64,000 nucleotides of DNA. It comes from UBA11612 sp965228575 (GTDB lineage Bacteria > Pseudomonadota > Alphaproteobacteria > Rhodospirillales > Rhodospirillaceae). Below the pieces are notes generated by a model that worked only from the letters and a program-made list of their open reading frames with translations, had not been told where the DNA came from and did not search any database. A program made the position numbers and the translations under genes. The stretch is taken from NCBI GenBank assembly GCA_965228575.1, contig CBDDHW010000072.1, positions 69,169-133,168 on the forward strand, read 5' to 3'. Positions 9,286-18,082 of this stretch are shown piece by piece (the stretch's first letter is position 1; every line of letters begins with the position of its first letter).

Positions 9286-10016
9286 TCTGTCTCGAGCTGC
9301 GTTCGATCACGCAGCGTGTCCATCGCCTGCCAATATCCATAATGCTTAAACGCCATCAATTGCCCATCGCTGGCAAGTCTCGGCATCACATCACCTTCAA
9401 AGCTCGTATCATCCTCACCAATGTAATCCATCACTTGCGGCGATAAGACAAAAAATCCCCCATTTATCCACCCACCATCACCTGGGGGTTTTTCTATAAA
9501 CCGACCAACTTTGTCCGATTCCAGCTCCAAGGTACCGTAGCGACCGGTAGGTTTGACAGCAGTGACCGTAGCAAGTTTGCCGTGGCTCTTATGAAATGCG
9601 ACCAGCGCTTTTATATCAACATCAGCCACACCATCACCATACGTAAGGCAAAAGTCCCCATCCATGACGTAGTCACGCACACGAAGTAAACGACCACCTG
9701 TTTGCGTGCGCTCACCAGTATCAACAAGTGTTACACGCCATGGCTCTACACTGGTCTGGTGAACTTCAACACTTCCTTGACTCATGTCGAAGGTTACGTC
9801 GGACATATGCAACGAGTAATTAGCGAAATACTCCTTGACCATGTATCCCTTGTATCCAAGGCAAACAACGATGTCATTGATACCGTGTTGAGAGTAAATC
9901 TTGATGATGTGCCAGAGGATAGGACGCCCGCCAATTTCAACCATTGGCTTAGGCCGCAACAAAGTTTCTTCGGAGAGGCGCGTTCCTAATCCACCCGCCA
10001 GGATCACGCTCTTCAT
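9249..10016 (-). CDS. rfbF: Glucose-1-phosphate cytidylyltransferase
   Basis: The 255-residue protein opens with the nucleotidyltransferase motif G-G-L-G-T-R at 8-13 and has R-P-K-P-M-V with the conserved Lys near 23, G-D-G-V-A-D (metal Asp) near 130, and full-family length. It forms CDP-glucose from CTP and glucose-1-phosphate, the entry step to CDP-linked 6-deoxysugars. It is the first gene of the four-gene - strand operon. About 160 bases separate it from maf, which lies upstream on the same strand, so a separate promoter is likely there, though I could not identify it. Confidence 0.93.
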   Translation of the reverse strand: MKSVILAGGLGTRLSEETLLRPKPMVEIGGRPILWHIIKIYSQHGINDIVVCLGYKGYMVKEYFANYSLHMSDVTFDMSQGSVEVHQTSVEPWRVTLVDTGERTQTGGRLLRVRDYVMDGDFCLTYGDGVADVDIKALVAFHKSHGKLATVTAVKPTGRYGTLELESDKVGRFIEKPPGDGGWINGGFFVLSPQVMDYIGEDDTSFEGDVMPRLASDGQLMAFKHYGYWQAMDTLRDRTQLETDWANGSARWKIW

Positions 10017-10177
10017 TTCCTAATCCTTAAACTCGATTTTTTGCCATAAGGAACGAGCATTCCAACAATATGTCGCACTATATAGCACAGGCATTGTCTT
10101 TAAATGCATTTTCCAATTCACTCATTTCAAAGTTATGCGCAATTTCGCCAAGACAATCAATTTTTCCGGCGGATCGA

Positions 10178-10762
10178 TTACGCTATTCCCTCTAACATTC
10201 CGACGACCGAACTTGCGCACAACCCGACAACATTCGTATAAGAGCCGTTGATTGCCCGCACGAAAGCAGCGGCTTTTCCCTGAATTGCGTAACCGCCCGC
10301 TTTGCCGACCCATTCGTCGCTGTCCAGGTATCTCTGAATATGCTGATCGGTCAGCCGTTTGAACTTCACTACGGTGGTAACGCATCTCGTGCGCTTGACC
10401 CCATTGGGCTCAATCAGGGAAATTCCGCCATAAACCCGGTGGCGACGCCCTGACAACAGGCGCAAGCATTTCTCCGCCTCAGCTCTAGACTCCGTTTTGG
10501 GTAGCGTTCGCCGACCGCATGCCACCACCGTATCCGCGCCAAGCACACGGGCGCCCGGATGGAGCCTCGCCACCGCCTCCGCCTTACTCACAGCCAAACG
10601 CAACGCGATCTCCGCTGGCTTTTCATTCTTTAATGGCGTTTCGTCAATATCCGCCGGAATGGTTAAATCAGGCTCTATCCCGACTTGCTGCAGCAATACC
10701 AAACGCCGTGGAGACGCGGACGCTAAGATAAATGGTGATTTCGTCGCCATTGATTGAATCAA
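10178..10762 (-). CDS. maf: Maf family nucleoside triphosphate pyrophosphatase
   Basis: The 194-residue protein has the Maf signature S-A-S-P-R-R at 15-20, A-D-T-V-V near 75 (catalytic Asp region) and G-K-A-G-G-Y-A-I-Q-G near 152. Maf proteins hydrolyse noncanonical or excess nucleoside triphosphates and have been linked to septum formation. The start (ATG ending at 10762) overlaps the phosphatase stop by four bases. It is the last core gene before the glycan island. In many alphaproteobacteria infA or yacG lies next to it, but neither is seen here. Confidence 0.92.
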   Translation of the reverse strand: MIQSMATKSPFILASASPRRLVLLQQVGIEPDLTIPADIDETPLKNEKPAEIALRLAVSKAEAVARLHPGARVLGADTVVACGRRTLPKTESRAEAEKCLRLLSGRRHRVYGGISLIEPNGVKRTRCVTTVVKFKRLTDQHIQRYLDSDEWVGKAGGYAIQGKAAAFVRAINGSYTNVVGLCASSVVGMLEGIA

Positions 10763-11202
10763 AAAAGCGCGTGTTCATTGAGGGGAAACACCTCAAGAAT
10801 TTTATGCTGCAGCTCATCACGAACCTGACGGAACGCGGTGAGGCGCGCGTCGCGAGTCCCCTCAACCAAAGTCGCATCATAAATGTCCCAAAGCCGGGCA
10901 TCACAAGCCATATAGCGCGTTAGCTCCTCGGCATGGTGGTGCGCTTCCGCGGAAAGTGAAATGACAAAGTCGAAGGAATCATCGGTCAAATTTTCCATTA
11001 ACTTCGGCTTGTGGCGAGACATATCAACACCAATTTCGTTCATCACCTCCACCATGAAGGGATTGAGCTTTCCCTGATAAACACCGGCCGAATCAACAAA
11101 AACGCGGCTTCCATGAAAACGTTTCATGATTCCTTCGGCCATGGGCGAGCGCACTTCGTTCATTGTGCAGCAAAACAAAACAGATGATGGCAGAACTTGC
11201 AT
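10759..11202 (-). CDS. Low-molecular-weight phosphotyrosine phosphatase/arsenate reductase-like protein
   Basis: The 147-residue protein has the P-loop C12-T-M-N-E-V-R18-S (C-x5-R-S) followed by P-M-A-E-G, typical of LMW-PTPs. The general-acid Asp region reads W-D-I-Y-D rather than the classical D-P, a variant form. This gene, between UPF0262 and maf, is conserved in alphaproteobacterial chromosomes; its substrate is not established. It is part of the hisG-hisD-UPF0262-phosphatase-maf run. Confidence 0.85.
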   Translation of the reverse strand: MQVLPSSVLFCCTMNEVRSPMAEGIMKRFHGSRVFVDSAGVYQGKLNPFMVEVMNEIGVDMSRHKPKLMENLTDDSFDFVISLSAEAHHHAEELTRYMACDARLWDIYDATLVEGTRDARLTAFRQVRDELQHKILEVFPLNEHALF

Positions 11203-11214
11203 CGCCCGTAGCTC

Positions 11215-11733
11215 CTAGCCTCGCATATGAAGAACGCAAAGCAGTGTGAAAAAGCGCCGCGACGTGGGTTTGTCCATTTCCACCTCGGCACCCAATTTTT
11301 CTTTGAGCATCTGTGCACCCTCGTTGTGCAAGCCCCGGCGGCCCATATCTATCGCCTCAATCTGCGACGGCGATGACGTTTTGATGGCATCGAAATAACT
11401 TTCGCAAATCAAGAAATAATCTTTGATGACCGACCGAAAGGGTTTTGCCGGCATGACAATTTCCCGCAATGGCGCATCTTGTGTATCCGACACATCGAAG
11501 ACGAGACGGTCATCCGCAAGTTTGAGCTTCAAATGATAGGGTCCGAGTGAAACCCCATCGCCTTTAAGAATAAACTTATTGTCTTCCAGTAAATCGAAGA
11601 GCGCGACTTCGCGTTCGTGCTCGACCTCAGGACGGCGCCGCAAAAAAGATTTCTCGTCCAACTGAATTTTTACAATCGAACGCGAGCGCTGATCTTGACC
11701 GGTTGGCGCACTATCTTCGCCCGCCCCGCTCAT
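11215..11733 (-). CDS. UPF0262 family protein
   Basis: The 172-residue product matches the UPF0262 pattern: a charged N terminus, E-H-E-R-E-V-A-L-F-D-L-L-E-D-N near 38-52, and I-D-M-G-R-R-G-L-H-N-E-G-A near 127-139. The family is of unknown function and essentially restricted to Alphaproteobacteria, where it sits beside hisD, as here (single-base overlap with the hisD stop). It is the strongest taxonomic pointer in the window. No catalytic motif or membrane segment is visible. Confidence 0.9.
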   Translation of the reverse strand: MSGAGEDSAPTGQDQRSRSIVKIQLDEKSFLRRRPEVEHEREVALFDLLEDNKFILKGDGVSLGPYHLKLKLADDRLVFDVSDTQDAPLREIVMPAKPFRSVIKDYFLICESYFDAIKTSSPSQIEAIDMGRRGLHNEGAQMLKEKLGAEVEMDKPTSRRFFTLLCVLHMRG

Positions 11734-13034
11734 CAGGTGCGCCGCGTGTTTAGTCTCAGGGATACGGACTCTGCATGTGAGTCCAGCGATTCAGCACGGG
11801 CCATCGTCTCCGCCCCAGGGCCTATGGCCGCAAGACCTTCGGGCCCGCAGCCAATGAGGGATGTTCGTTTCAGAAAGTCGAATACACTAAGCCCGGACGA
11901 AAACCGCGCCGTTCCAGACGTCGGCAAGACGTGACTGGGCCCGGCAATATAGTCCCCAAGCGCTTCGGGAGAATGACGCCCGAGAAAAATCGCCCCCGCA
12001 TGCCGAATACGCGCGGCTAACTTTTCAGGTGAGTCTATCGCGAGTTCTAAATGTTCCGGCGCAATGGCGTCTACAAGCGGTGCAGCATCGTCGATTTGAT
12101 CAACCACAATAACAACGCCGTTATCTGTCCAACTCCGGTCAGCAATGGCTTTGCGCGGGAGATTTTCAAGCCGTTCATTGACGGCCTTTATCACACGGTC
12201 CGCGTAAGCACTATCATCGGTAATCAACACGGATTGTGACGAGACATCGTGTTCGGCTTGTGCGAGTAAATCCGCAGCAATCCAATGGGGATCGTTCGCG
12301 TTGTCCGCGACGATTGTTACCTCGGAAGGCCCCGCAATCATATCAATGCCAACGCGCCCAAAAACCTGCTTTTTGGCGGACGCGACGTAGGCGTTACCTG
12401 GTCCGACAATCTTATCGACCGGGCGAATGGTTTTGGTACCGTACGCCAGTGCGGCGACGGCCTGCGCTCCGCCGATGCGGTAAACTTCATCTACCCCAGC
12501 GATCTCGCACGCAGCCAGCATCAACGGATTTATCTTTCCGCCTGGCGACGGCATGACGACAACCAACCGCTCTACTCCGGCCACCTTGGCCGGGATTGCA
12601 TTCATCAGGACGGAGGAAAAGAGCGCTGCGGTTCCACCCGGCACGTAGAGGCCCGCTGATGAAATCGCCGTCCACCGCCACCCAAGGGTCACGCCTTGCT
12701 CATCCGTGTATTCTTCATCTTTTGGGTATTGTCGTTCGTGATAGGCGCGGATGCGATCTGCTGCGGTGTGCAGCGCCGCCAACGTCTCCGCATCGCATAG
12801 TGCCGCTGCCGCTTTAATTTCAGCACTTGAAAACGCGAGCGTCTCGGCGGTTAAAGCGATGTCGTCGAATTGCTTAGAATACGCAATGACTGCATCGTCC
12901 CCGCGCGTTTTTACATCCAGCAGAATATCGGCGACGACACCATCGACATTTAATTTTTCAGCGCGGGATTTATTGACGATGTCCGAAAACGCATCTGAAA
13001 AATCCGGTGCACGAGATAAAAGTTTACGAGCCAT
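11733..13034 (-). CDS. hisD: Histidinol dehydrogenase
   Basis: The 433-residue enzyme catalyses the last two oxidations from L-histidinol to L-histidine. It has A-G-P-S-E-V-T-I-V-A-D, the Zn/substrate-site stretch L-L-A-Q-A-E-H-D, and G-P-S-H-V-L-P-T near the C terminus. I chose ATG 13034 (M-A-R-K-L-L), four bases after the hisG stop. A longer reading frame from 13082 overlaps hisG and adds an atypical N terminus. It is co-transcribed with hisG and followed without gap by UPF0262. Confidence 0.95.
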   Translation of the reverse strand: MARKLLSRAPDFSDAFSDIVNKSRAEKLNVDGVVADILLDVKTRGDDAVIAYSKQFDDIALTAETLAFSSAEIKAAAALCDAETLAALHTAADRIRAYHERQYPKDEEYTDEQGVTLGWRWTAISSAGLYVPGGTAALFSSVLMNAIPAKVAGVERLVVVMPSPGGKINPLMLAACEIAGVDEVYRIGGAQAVAALAYGTKTIRPVDKIVGPGNAYVASAKKQVFGRVGIDMIAGPSEVTIVADNANDPHWIAADLLAQAEHDVSSQSVLITDDSAYADRVIKAVNERLENLPRKAIADRSWTDNGVVIVVDQIDDAAPLVDAIAPEHLELAIDSPEKLAARIRHAGAIFLGRHSPEALGDYIAGPSHVLPTSGTARFSSGLSVFDFLKRTSLIGCGPEGLAAIGPGAETMARAESLDSHAESVSLRLNTRRT

Positions 13035-13038
13035 GACG

Positions 13039-13698
13039 TCACGACCCCTCAACCGCGGCACGGAATTTATCAATCCAATCACTCATTTCTTGCGAACGCA
13101 CTTTTAAAGCCGTGCGATTTACAATCAGGCGAGAGGTTACTTGCGCAATGGTCTCGACTTCCACCAAACCGTTCGCGCGAAGGGTGTTTCCCGTTGAAAC
13201 CAGATCGACAATTCGCGGGCACAATCCCAGCGCTGGCGCTAGCTCCATCGCGCCGTTCAGTTTCACGCATTCGGCTTGGATGCCTTTGTCCGCAAACCAG
13301 CGGCTTGTGGTATTCGGATACTTGGTTGCGATACGCACGTGGCTAAGACGGCTCAGGTCCAGGCCGTCCGCGAGGTCTTTCGGTTGCGCAATCGACAATC
13401 GGCACGGACCTATACCTAAATCCAGGGGCGCATAAATTTCGGGGTAGTCAAATTCAACGAGGACATCGTTACCCGCAATACCTAACTGCGCACCGCCAAA
13501 GGCAACGAACGTTGCAACATCAAAGGACCGCACACGGATCAGGGTGATGTGATCGTGGTTGGTCGCAAATTGAAGTTTGCGCGAACTTTCATCACCAAAG
13601 GCCGGCTCGGGAACAATGCCCGCCGCTTCAATAATCGGCAGGGCTTCTCCCAGGATGCGCCCTTTGGGGACAGCAATGACAAGCGGATCTTGAGACAT
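13039..13698 (-). CDS. hisG: ATP phosphoribosyltransferase, short form
   Basis: At 219 residues this is the short HisG type, which lacks the C-terminal regulatory domain. It starts with the typical V-P-K-G-R-I and has the PRPP-loop region D-L-V-S-T-G-N-T-L-R-A-N-G-L near 163-176. It performs the first committed step of histidine synthesis from ATP and PRPP. Short forms normally need HisZ for activity; no hisZ is in the window. A small perfect hairpin lies 37 bases upstream, with loop CUCCU complementary to the AGGAG ahead of this gene. Confidence 0.94.
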   Translation of the reverse strand: MSQDPLVIAVPKGRILGEALPIIEAAGIVPEPAFGDESSRKLQFATNHDHITLIRVRSFDVATFVAFGGAQLGIAGNDVLVEFDYPEIYAPLDLGIGPCRLSIAQPKDLADGLDLSRLSHVRIATKYPNTTSRWFADKGIQAECVKLNGAMELAPALGLCPRIVDLVSTGNTLRANGLVEVETIAQVTSRLIVNRTALKVRSQEMSDWIDKFRAAVEGS

Positions 13699-13734
13699 GG
13701 TCTTATGGAAACTCCTGGGCGGGCCTTGTTACAC

Positions 13735-13753
13735 AGTTTCAAGGAGTGAAACT
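13735..13753 (-). other. Perfect 7-bp hairpin in the hisG leader
   Basis: The arms AGTTTCA and TGAAACT pair perfectly around a five-base loop. Read on the - strand the loop is CTCCT, complementary to the AGGAG at 13714-13718 in front of hisG. This is visible in the sequence; a role in controlling hisG translation is only a suggestion. There is no T run, so it is not an intrinsic terminator for murA. Confidence 0.35.
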
Positions 13754-13849
13754 ACCGCCGTTGTACTTTTCGCCGCACGGGGTTTACTGACGGCACAGCC
13801 CCACTCTTAGGTGGGAAGTGTCACTAATCTATTGAAGTATATAGTTTAT

Positions 13850-15151
13850 TTATGCGCCGGACACTCTTTCGATCCGCGCGCCGCACGCCCCCAGCTTCTC
13901 CTCCAAGCGCTCGTATCCCCGGTCGAGGTGATACACACGGTTGACGATCGTCTCCCCTTCTGCCGCTAGCCCGGCAAGCACCAGAGACGACGACGCTCTT
14001 AGATCTGTCGCCATCACAGGAGCGCCGGACAACTTCGGGGCCCCGCGAATAATCGCAGATGCCCCGTGCACATTGACATCGACACCAAAACGCGTGAGTT
14101 CGGGAACATGCATGAAACGGTTCTCAAAAATCGTTTCGGTAATCATCGCCGCGCCATTGATGGTCGCCATTAGAGCCATCCACTGGGCTTGCATATCAGT
14201 TGGAAACCCCGGAAACGGCTCGGTCATCACGTCAACACCTGACAACCCATTTTCTGCGGCGACCGAAAACCCATCGTCCGCCGGTGTAATCTTGACCCCG
14301 GCTTGGCGCATGGCATCCAGCACGGCTTCCAACAACTCATACCGCGTTCCCTTGAGTGTGATGTTGCCGCGAGTAATCGCCGCCGCTATCGCATAGGTGC
14401 CGGTCTCAATACGATCCGGGATCACGGCGACACGCGCACCATGAAGCGTCGTCACACCTTTGATGCGCAGTGTCCCGGACCCCAACCCGGTGATCTGTGC
14501 GCCCATTGCATTTAAGCACTCGGCTAAGTTCGTGATCTCGGGCTCTCGCGCCGCGTTTTCCAAAATGGTTTCACCGTCCGCGAGCGCCGCGGCCATAAGC
14601 AGATTCTCCGTTGCTCCAACAGTTACCTTCGGAAATACGATATTTGCGCCTTTAAGGCCCTTCGGAGCACTCGCGTAAACGTATCCTTCTTTCAATTCAA
14701 TTTTCGCGCCCAAGCTCTCGAGCGCCTTGAGGTGCAAATCGACCGGCCGGGTGCCAATCGCGCACCCTCCGGGGAGCGACACCTTGGCTTCGCCTTTTCG
14801 CGCGAGGAGCGGTCCAAGAACTAAGACAGAGGCGCGCATGCGGCGCACCAATTCATAGGGCGCGGTAATATTGGTAATGGCGTCTCCGGTTAAGGTCATC
14901 GTCCGGCCCGTTGCGCCAGCCGCCAAAGTATCCGCACCCGCCCCCAAGGCCGATTGATCAACTCGCACACCATGCTGCCTGAGCAGGTTGGACATTGTTC
15001 CAATATCGGCAAGGTCGGGCATATTCGTCAGAGTCAGCGGCTCGTCGGTCAGCATGCCAGCGGCCATAAGCGGTAAGGCCGCATTCTTGGCACCGCCAAT
15101 GACGATCTCGCCTGTGAGAGGCACTCCACCGTTGATCCGAATAGCGTCCAC
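13850..15151 (-). CDS. murA: UDP-N-acetylglucosamine 1-carboxyvinyltransferase
   Basis: The 433-residue enzyme adds enolpyruvate from PEP to UDP-GlcNAc, the first committed step of peptidoglycan synthesis. It has the substrate-site G-G-A-K-N-A at 19-24, catalytic Cys130 in G-G-C-A-I-G-T-R-P-V-D-L-H (fosfomycin target), and the F-P-T-D-M-Q-A-Q segment. Length and domains are complete. About 150 bases without a gene separate it from hisG on the same strand. Confidence 0.96.
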   Translation of the reverse strand: MDAIRINGGVPLTGEIVIGGAKNAALPLMAAGMLTDEPLTLTNMPDLADIGTMSNLLRQHGVRVDQSALGAGADTLAAGATGRTMTLTGDAITNITAPYELVRRMRASVLVLGPLLARKGEAKVSLPGGCAIGTRPVDLHLKALESLGAKIELKEGYVYASAPKGLKGANIVFPKVTVGATENLLMAAALADGETILENAAREPEITNLAECLNAMGAQITGLGSGTLRIKGVTTLHGARVAVIPDRIETGTYAIAAAITRGNITLKGTRYELLEAVLDAMRQAGVKITPADDGFSVAAENGLSGVDVMTEPFPGFPTDMQAQWMALMATINGAAMITETIFENRFMHVPELTRFGVDVNVHGASAIIRGAPKLSGAPVMATDLRASSSLVLAGLAAEGETIVNRVYHLDRGYERLEEKLGACGARIERVSGA

Positions 15152-15224
15152 GTTGGTCCTTTACCTACTTATCCAACCTGAGTTCTTTTTTAGGCTGCAG
15201 CCGTTGTGCCAGGTGATCATGGCG

Positions 15225-15779
15225 TTAAAGCCGCGGCAATGTGACGCCTTGCTGGCCTTGGTATTTTCCCTTGCGATCGCCGTAGGAGGTTTCACAAACG
15301 CTATCGGCTTTCAGAAAAATAAACTGCGCCGCTCCTTCGTTCGCGTAAATCCGCGCGGGTAGCGGTGTGGTGTTTGAAAACTCCAAGGTCACGTGTCCTT
15401 CCCATTCCGGCTCCAAGGGCGTGACATTCACGATGATGCCGCAGCGCGCATATGTGGATTTTCCGAGACAAATCACCAGTACGTCGCGAGGGATGCGAAA
15501 GTATTCGACCGTGCGGGCCAGTGCGAAACTATTGGGCGGAATAACACACACATCGGTTTTCCGATCTACAAACCCTGTTGCTGAGAAATCCTTAGGATCA
15601 ACCACAGCAGAATCGACGTTAGTGAATATTTTGAAGTCATCCGATACGCGCGCATCGTAGCCGTAAGACGAAACACCATAAGAGATGACGCCCTCGCGCT
15701 GCAGGCCATCGGTAAAGGGCTCAATCATTCCCTTTTCCTTTGCCATCTCGCGTATCCAGGTATCGGGCATTACCGCCAT
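15225..15779 (-). CDS. dcd: dCTP deaminase
   Basis: Start ATG at 15779 gives the standard M-A-V-M-P-D-T-W-I N terminus and 184 residues, the family length; the longer frame from 15827 is not needed. The core G-K-S-T-Y-A-R, P-L-E-P-E-W-E-G-H-V-T-L-E (catalytic Glu) and A-A-Q-F-I-F are all present. It deaminates dCTP to dUTP for thymidylate synthesis. It lies 73 bases upstream of murA on the same strand. Confidence 0.95.
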   Translation of the reverse strand: MAVMPDTWIREMAKEKGMIEPFTDGLQREGVISYGVSSYGYDARVSDDFKIFTNVDSAVVDPKDFSATGFVDRKTDVCVIPPNSFALARTVEYFRIPRDVLVICLGKSTYARCGIIVNVTPLEPEWEGHVTLEFSNTTPLPARIYANEGAAQFIFLKADSVCETSYGDRKGKYQGQQGVTLPRL

Positions 15780-15857
15780 GAACCAAAATCCTTTCGCACA
15801 CGCCGCTCGGCGCGGCTTTGTCGGCATCTTGTAGCTTAGCTAAGGAGCCCTCTCAAG

Positions 15858-16052
15858 CTACGGCACGGTTTTAGATGTATCGCTGCCCGTCGTCTCGCCC
15901 GTCATCTCGGACGTAGCCTCTCTGGCATCGCGAGCACGTTGCTGTGCTTTGCGGCGTAGAAGATTCTGTCTGAGCGCGTCCGCTGATCGTTCTTTTGATT
16001 TCGACGGCCTGGGCTTTGGATGTGTTTTTTGAGACGAGTTGTCTGTGGTCAC
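15858..16052 (-). CDS. Small basic protein of unknown function
   Basis: A GTG at 16052 would start a 64-residue, strongly basic protein with a central R-Q-N-L-L-R-R-K-A-Q-Q-R-A-R helix and low-complexity Ser/Thr ends. The frame is open further upstream (to 16109), but those residues look non-coding. Short proteins with such an Arg/Lys-rich segment occur near murA in some alphaproteobacteria as far as I recall; I cannot confirm it here. No function is proposed. Confidence 0.5.
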   Translation of the reverse strand: MTTDNSSQKTHPKPRPSKSKERSADALRQNLLRRKAQQRARDAREATSEMTGETTGSDTSKTVP

Positions 16053-16217
16053 TCCAGGTATCCTGCAGCTTGTGGATAAGTCATGCAGTTGGCACCGCGC
16101 CGCCTGCACTGAGCGTGATATTAGCTTGTTTTCCGCCGTCTGACAGGCTGTTGCACGCCTAGGGGGCCTATGGCATGGTCCGCGCCGTCAAACGCAGGGC
16201 GTAGCGTCCTTTTTTTG

Positions 16218-16292
<75 letters not shown>

Positions 16293-16414
16293 TTTCCACC
16301 GACATTCGAATACCGACAACAAGCATATGCTTGATCGATGAATTTGCGTTAGATTCACGGCGAGCGGCGCCTGTATCAGGAGCCACACTTTGGGCTGAGG
16401 TAAGCGAACCCCGC

Positions 16415-17317
16415 ATGGCGATTAAACTCTCGTTGGTCACCCCTACGTTCAACCGCGCAGATTTGCTCCCAGAAACGCTGTCGTCAATCGCCAAGCAGGA
16501 AGGGACGTTTGATCTTCAATACGTTGTGATGGACGGCGGCTCGACCGACGGCACCAAAGACATTCTGAATTCGCACGAGGAAATCATCACCGATTGGGTA
16601 TCCGAGCCCGATAAGGGGATGTACGACGCGATTTCAAAAGGCTTCGCGCGATGTGACGGAGATGTTTTTGGCTGGATCAACAGCGACGACATTCTGTTTC
16701 CCTGGACCCTCGATCTCGTCAGCCGCATCTTTAATGATATTCCCGAAACACAATGGATCAGCACTCTTACCCAAGCGGCAATCGATGCGTCAGGTGACAT
16801 TTTGTACTTTCGCAAGGTTCCCGGATATTCCCAGCAAGCGTTTTTCGATGGCGTGTACTTTGGGTTTGGAGGCGCTGGCGATCCATGCGCGACGGAATTT
16901 ATTCAGCAGGAGTCGACGTTCTTTCGCCGAGAGCTGTGGGAGAAGGTCGGTCCCTCCGCTTTGACTAGCCAATCGCTAGCGGGCGATTTCGCGCTGTGGA
17001 CCGCATTTATGAGTGAAGCACCGCCACTGGGTGTCGATGCGCCTTTGGGCGCGTTCCGCGTTCATAGCGCGGGTCAACTCAGCCGCGGAAAACGAGAAAT
17101 CTATGTCAAAGAGTGCAAGAGCGCACTCGAGGACGCACGAGCGCGCCTTCAGTATTCACCAGCACCTCAAGAGGGCGCGGCCACTTACACCGGCCTGTTT
17201 GCGGAAAAGCAATCTCCCGAACTGACTGAGAGTTCTTGGACCGCTGTAGAACGCCCGTTTCATGTGCTTCCGCACGGCGACATAAAGACAGCAATCAACC
17301 AGCGGCGTGTTTTCTAA
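16415..17317 (+). CDS. Glycosyltransferase family 2
   Basis: Start ATG 16415 (M-A-I-K-L-S-L-V-T-P-T-F-N-R) fits the GT-A fold; the longer frame from 16331 begins just after the tRNA and is unlikely. The 300-residue enzyme shows D-G-G-S-T-D-G-T at 40-47 (nucleotide-binding) and I-N-S-D-D near 88 in the DxD position, with no membrane helix, so it acts in the cytoplasm on nucleotide sugars. It heads a short + strand run with an FkbM protein and a GT4. The sugar and acceptor are unknown. Confidence 0.88.
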   Translation: MAIKLSLVTPTFNRADLLPETLSSIAKQEGTFDLQYVVMDGGSTDGTKDILNSHEEIITDWVSEPDKGMYDAISKGFARCDGDVFGWINSDDILFPWTLDLVSRIFNDIPETQWISTLTQAAIDASGDILYFRKVPGYSQQAFFDGVYFGFGGAGDPCATEFIQQESTFFRRELWEKVGPSALTSQSLAGDFALWTAFMSEAPPLGVDAPLGAFRVHSAGQLSRGKREIYVKECKSALEDARARLQYSPAPQEGAATYTGLFAEKQSPELTESSWTAVERPFHVLPHGDIKTAINQRRVF

Positions 17318-17341
17318 ATCCGCGTAGGCAAGGACAACAAA

Positions 17342-18082
17342 ATGGATATTCCAAAAACGGCAGCGGAACGCGCGATGTGGGCCCTAGTGGAGTCGACGAA
17401 AGATATCGTTGGCGCAAATCCTCTGGCGTTTGCCAAATCCGTCCTTTCTCACCACAGCGCTTTGACGCGCGTGAAAGGCCGGGGCGTTGAGGTGGGCACG
17501 ATTATTGATCTGGGCGCGGCTAAGGGCGAGTGGTCGCAGATGGCGCGCCGCGTTTGGCCCAATGCGCGCGCGCACATGATCGAAGCCAATCACCTGTGGG
17601 AAAAGGATTTACACACTCTGTGCGCGGACGATGCCTATAGTTATGTGATCGCCGCGGCGGGCCCCGAAAAAGGCTCTGGGCATTTTAAATTCTCACAAGA
17701 CCCCTTTGGCGGGGTTGCGCGGATGGAGGAAGGCGAGGACACCGGCCCCGTTCCTATGATCAGCGTCGATTCCGAATGCGCGGACCGAAAATTAAAAGGC
17801 CCCTACTTGTTGAAATTCGACACGCACGGATTTGAGCGGGAAATTTTAAAGGGCTGTGGAGACACCCTAAAAGAAACCAGTCTTATTGTTATTGAAGCCT
17901 ACAATTTTGGCGCGAGAGAGAAACGCTTCCCTGCCATGCTCGATCTTCTCGAGGACATGGGTTTTCGCTGCATCGATATTGGCGAACCCTTATTTCGCGA
18001 CTACGACCAAAGTTTTTGGCAGATCGATTTCTTTTTAGTGCCCATCGACCGCACCGAGTTCACCTACGGCGGATATCGGTGA
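17342..18082 (+). CDS. FkbM family SAM-dependent methyltransferase
   Basis: The 246-residue protein has a SAM site I-I-D-L-G-A-A-K-G-E-W near 54-64 and the FkbM-family segment Y-L-L-K-F-D-T-H-G-F-E near 154-164, followed by I-V-I-E-A-Y. FkbM enzymes O-methylate polyketides and glycan sugars. It lies between two glycosyltransferases and overlaps the next by four bases, so methylation of the glycan made by this cluster is likely. Confidence 0.85.
   Translation: MDIPKTAAERAMWALVESTKDIVGANPLAFAKSVLSHHSALTRVKGRGVEVGTIIDLGAAKGEWSQMARRVWPNARAHMIEANHLWEKDLHTLCADDAYSYVIAAAGPEKGSGHFKFSQDPFGGVARMEEGEDTGPVPMISVDSECADRKLKGPYLLKFDTHGFEREILKGCGDTLKETSLIVIEAYNFGAREKRFPAMLDLLEDMGFRCIDIGEPLFRDYDQSFWQIDFFLVPIDRTEFTYGGYR

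Noticed and set aside
13800..13815. Hairpin CCCAC/GTGGG between murA and hisG as a terminator
   Set aside because: Only five pairs and no T run in either direction.
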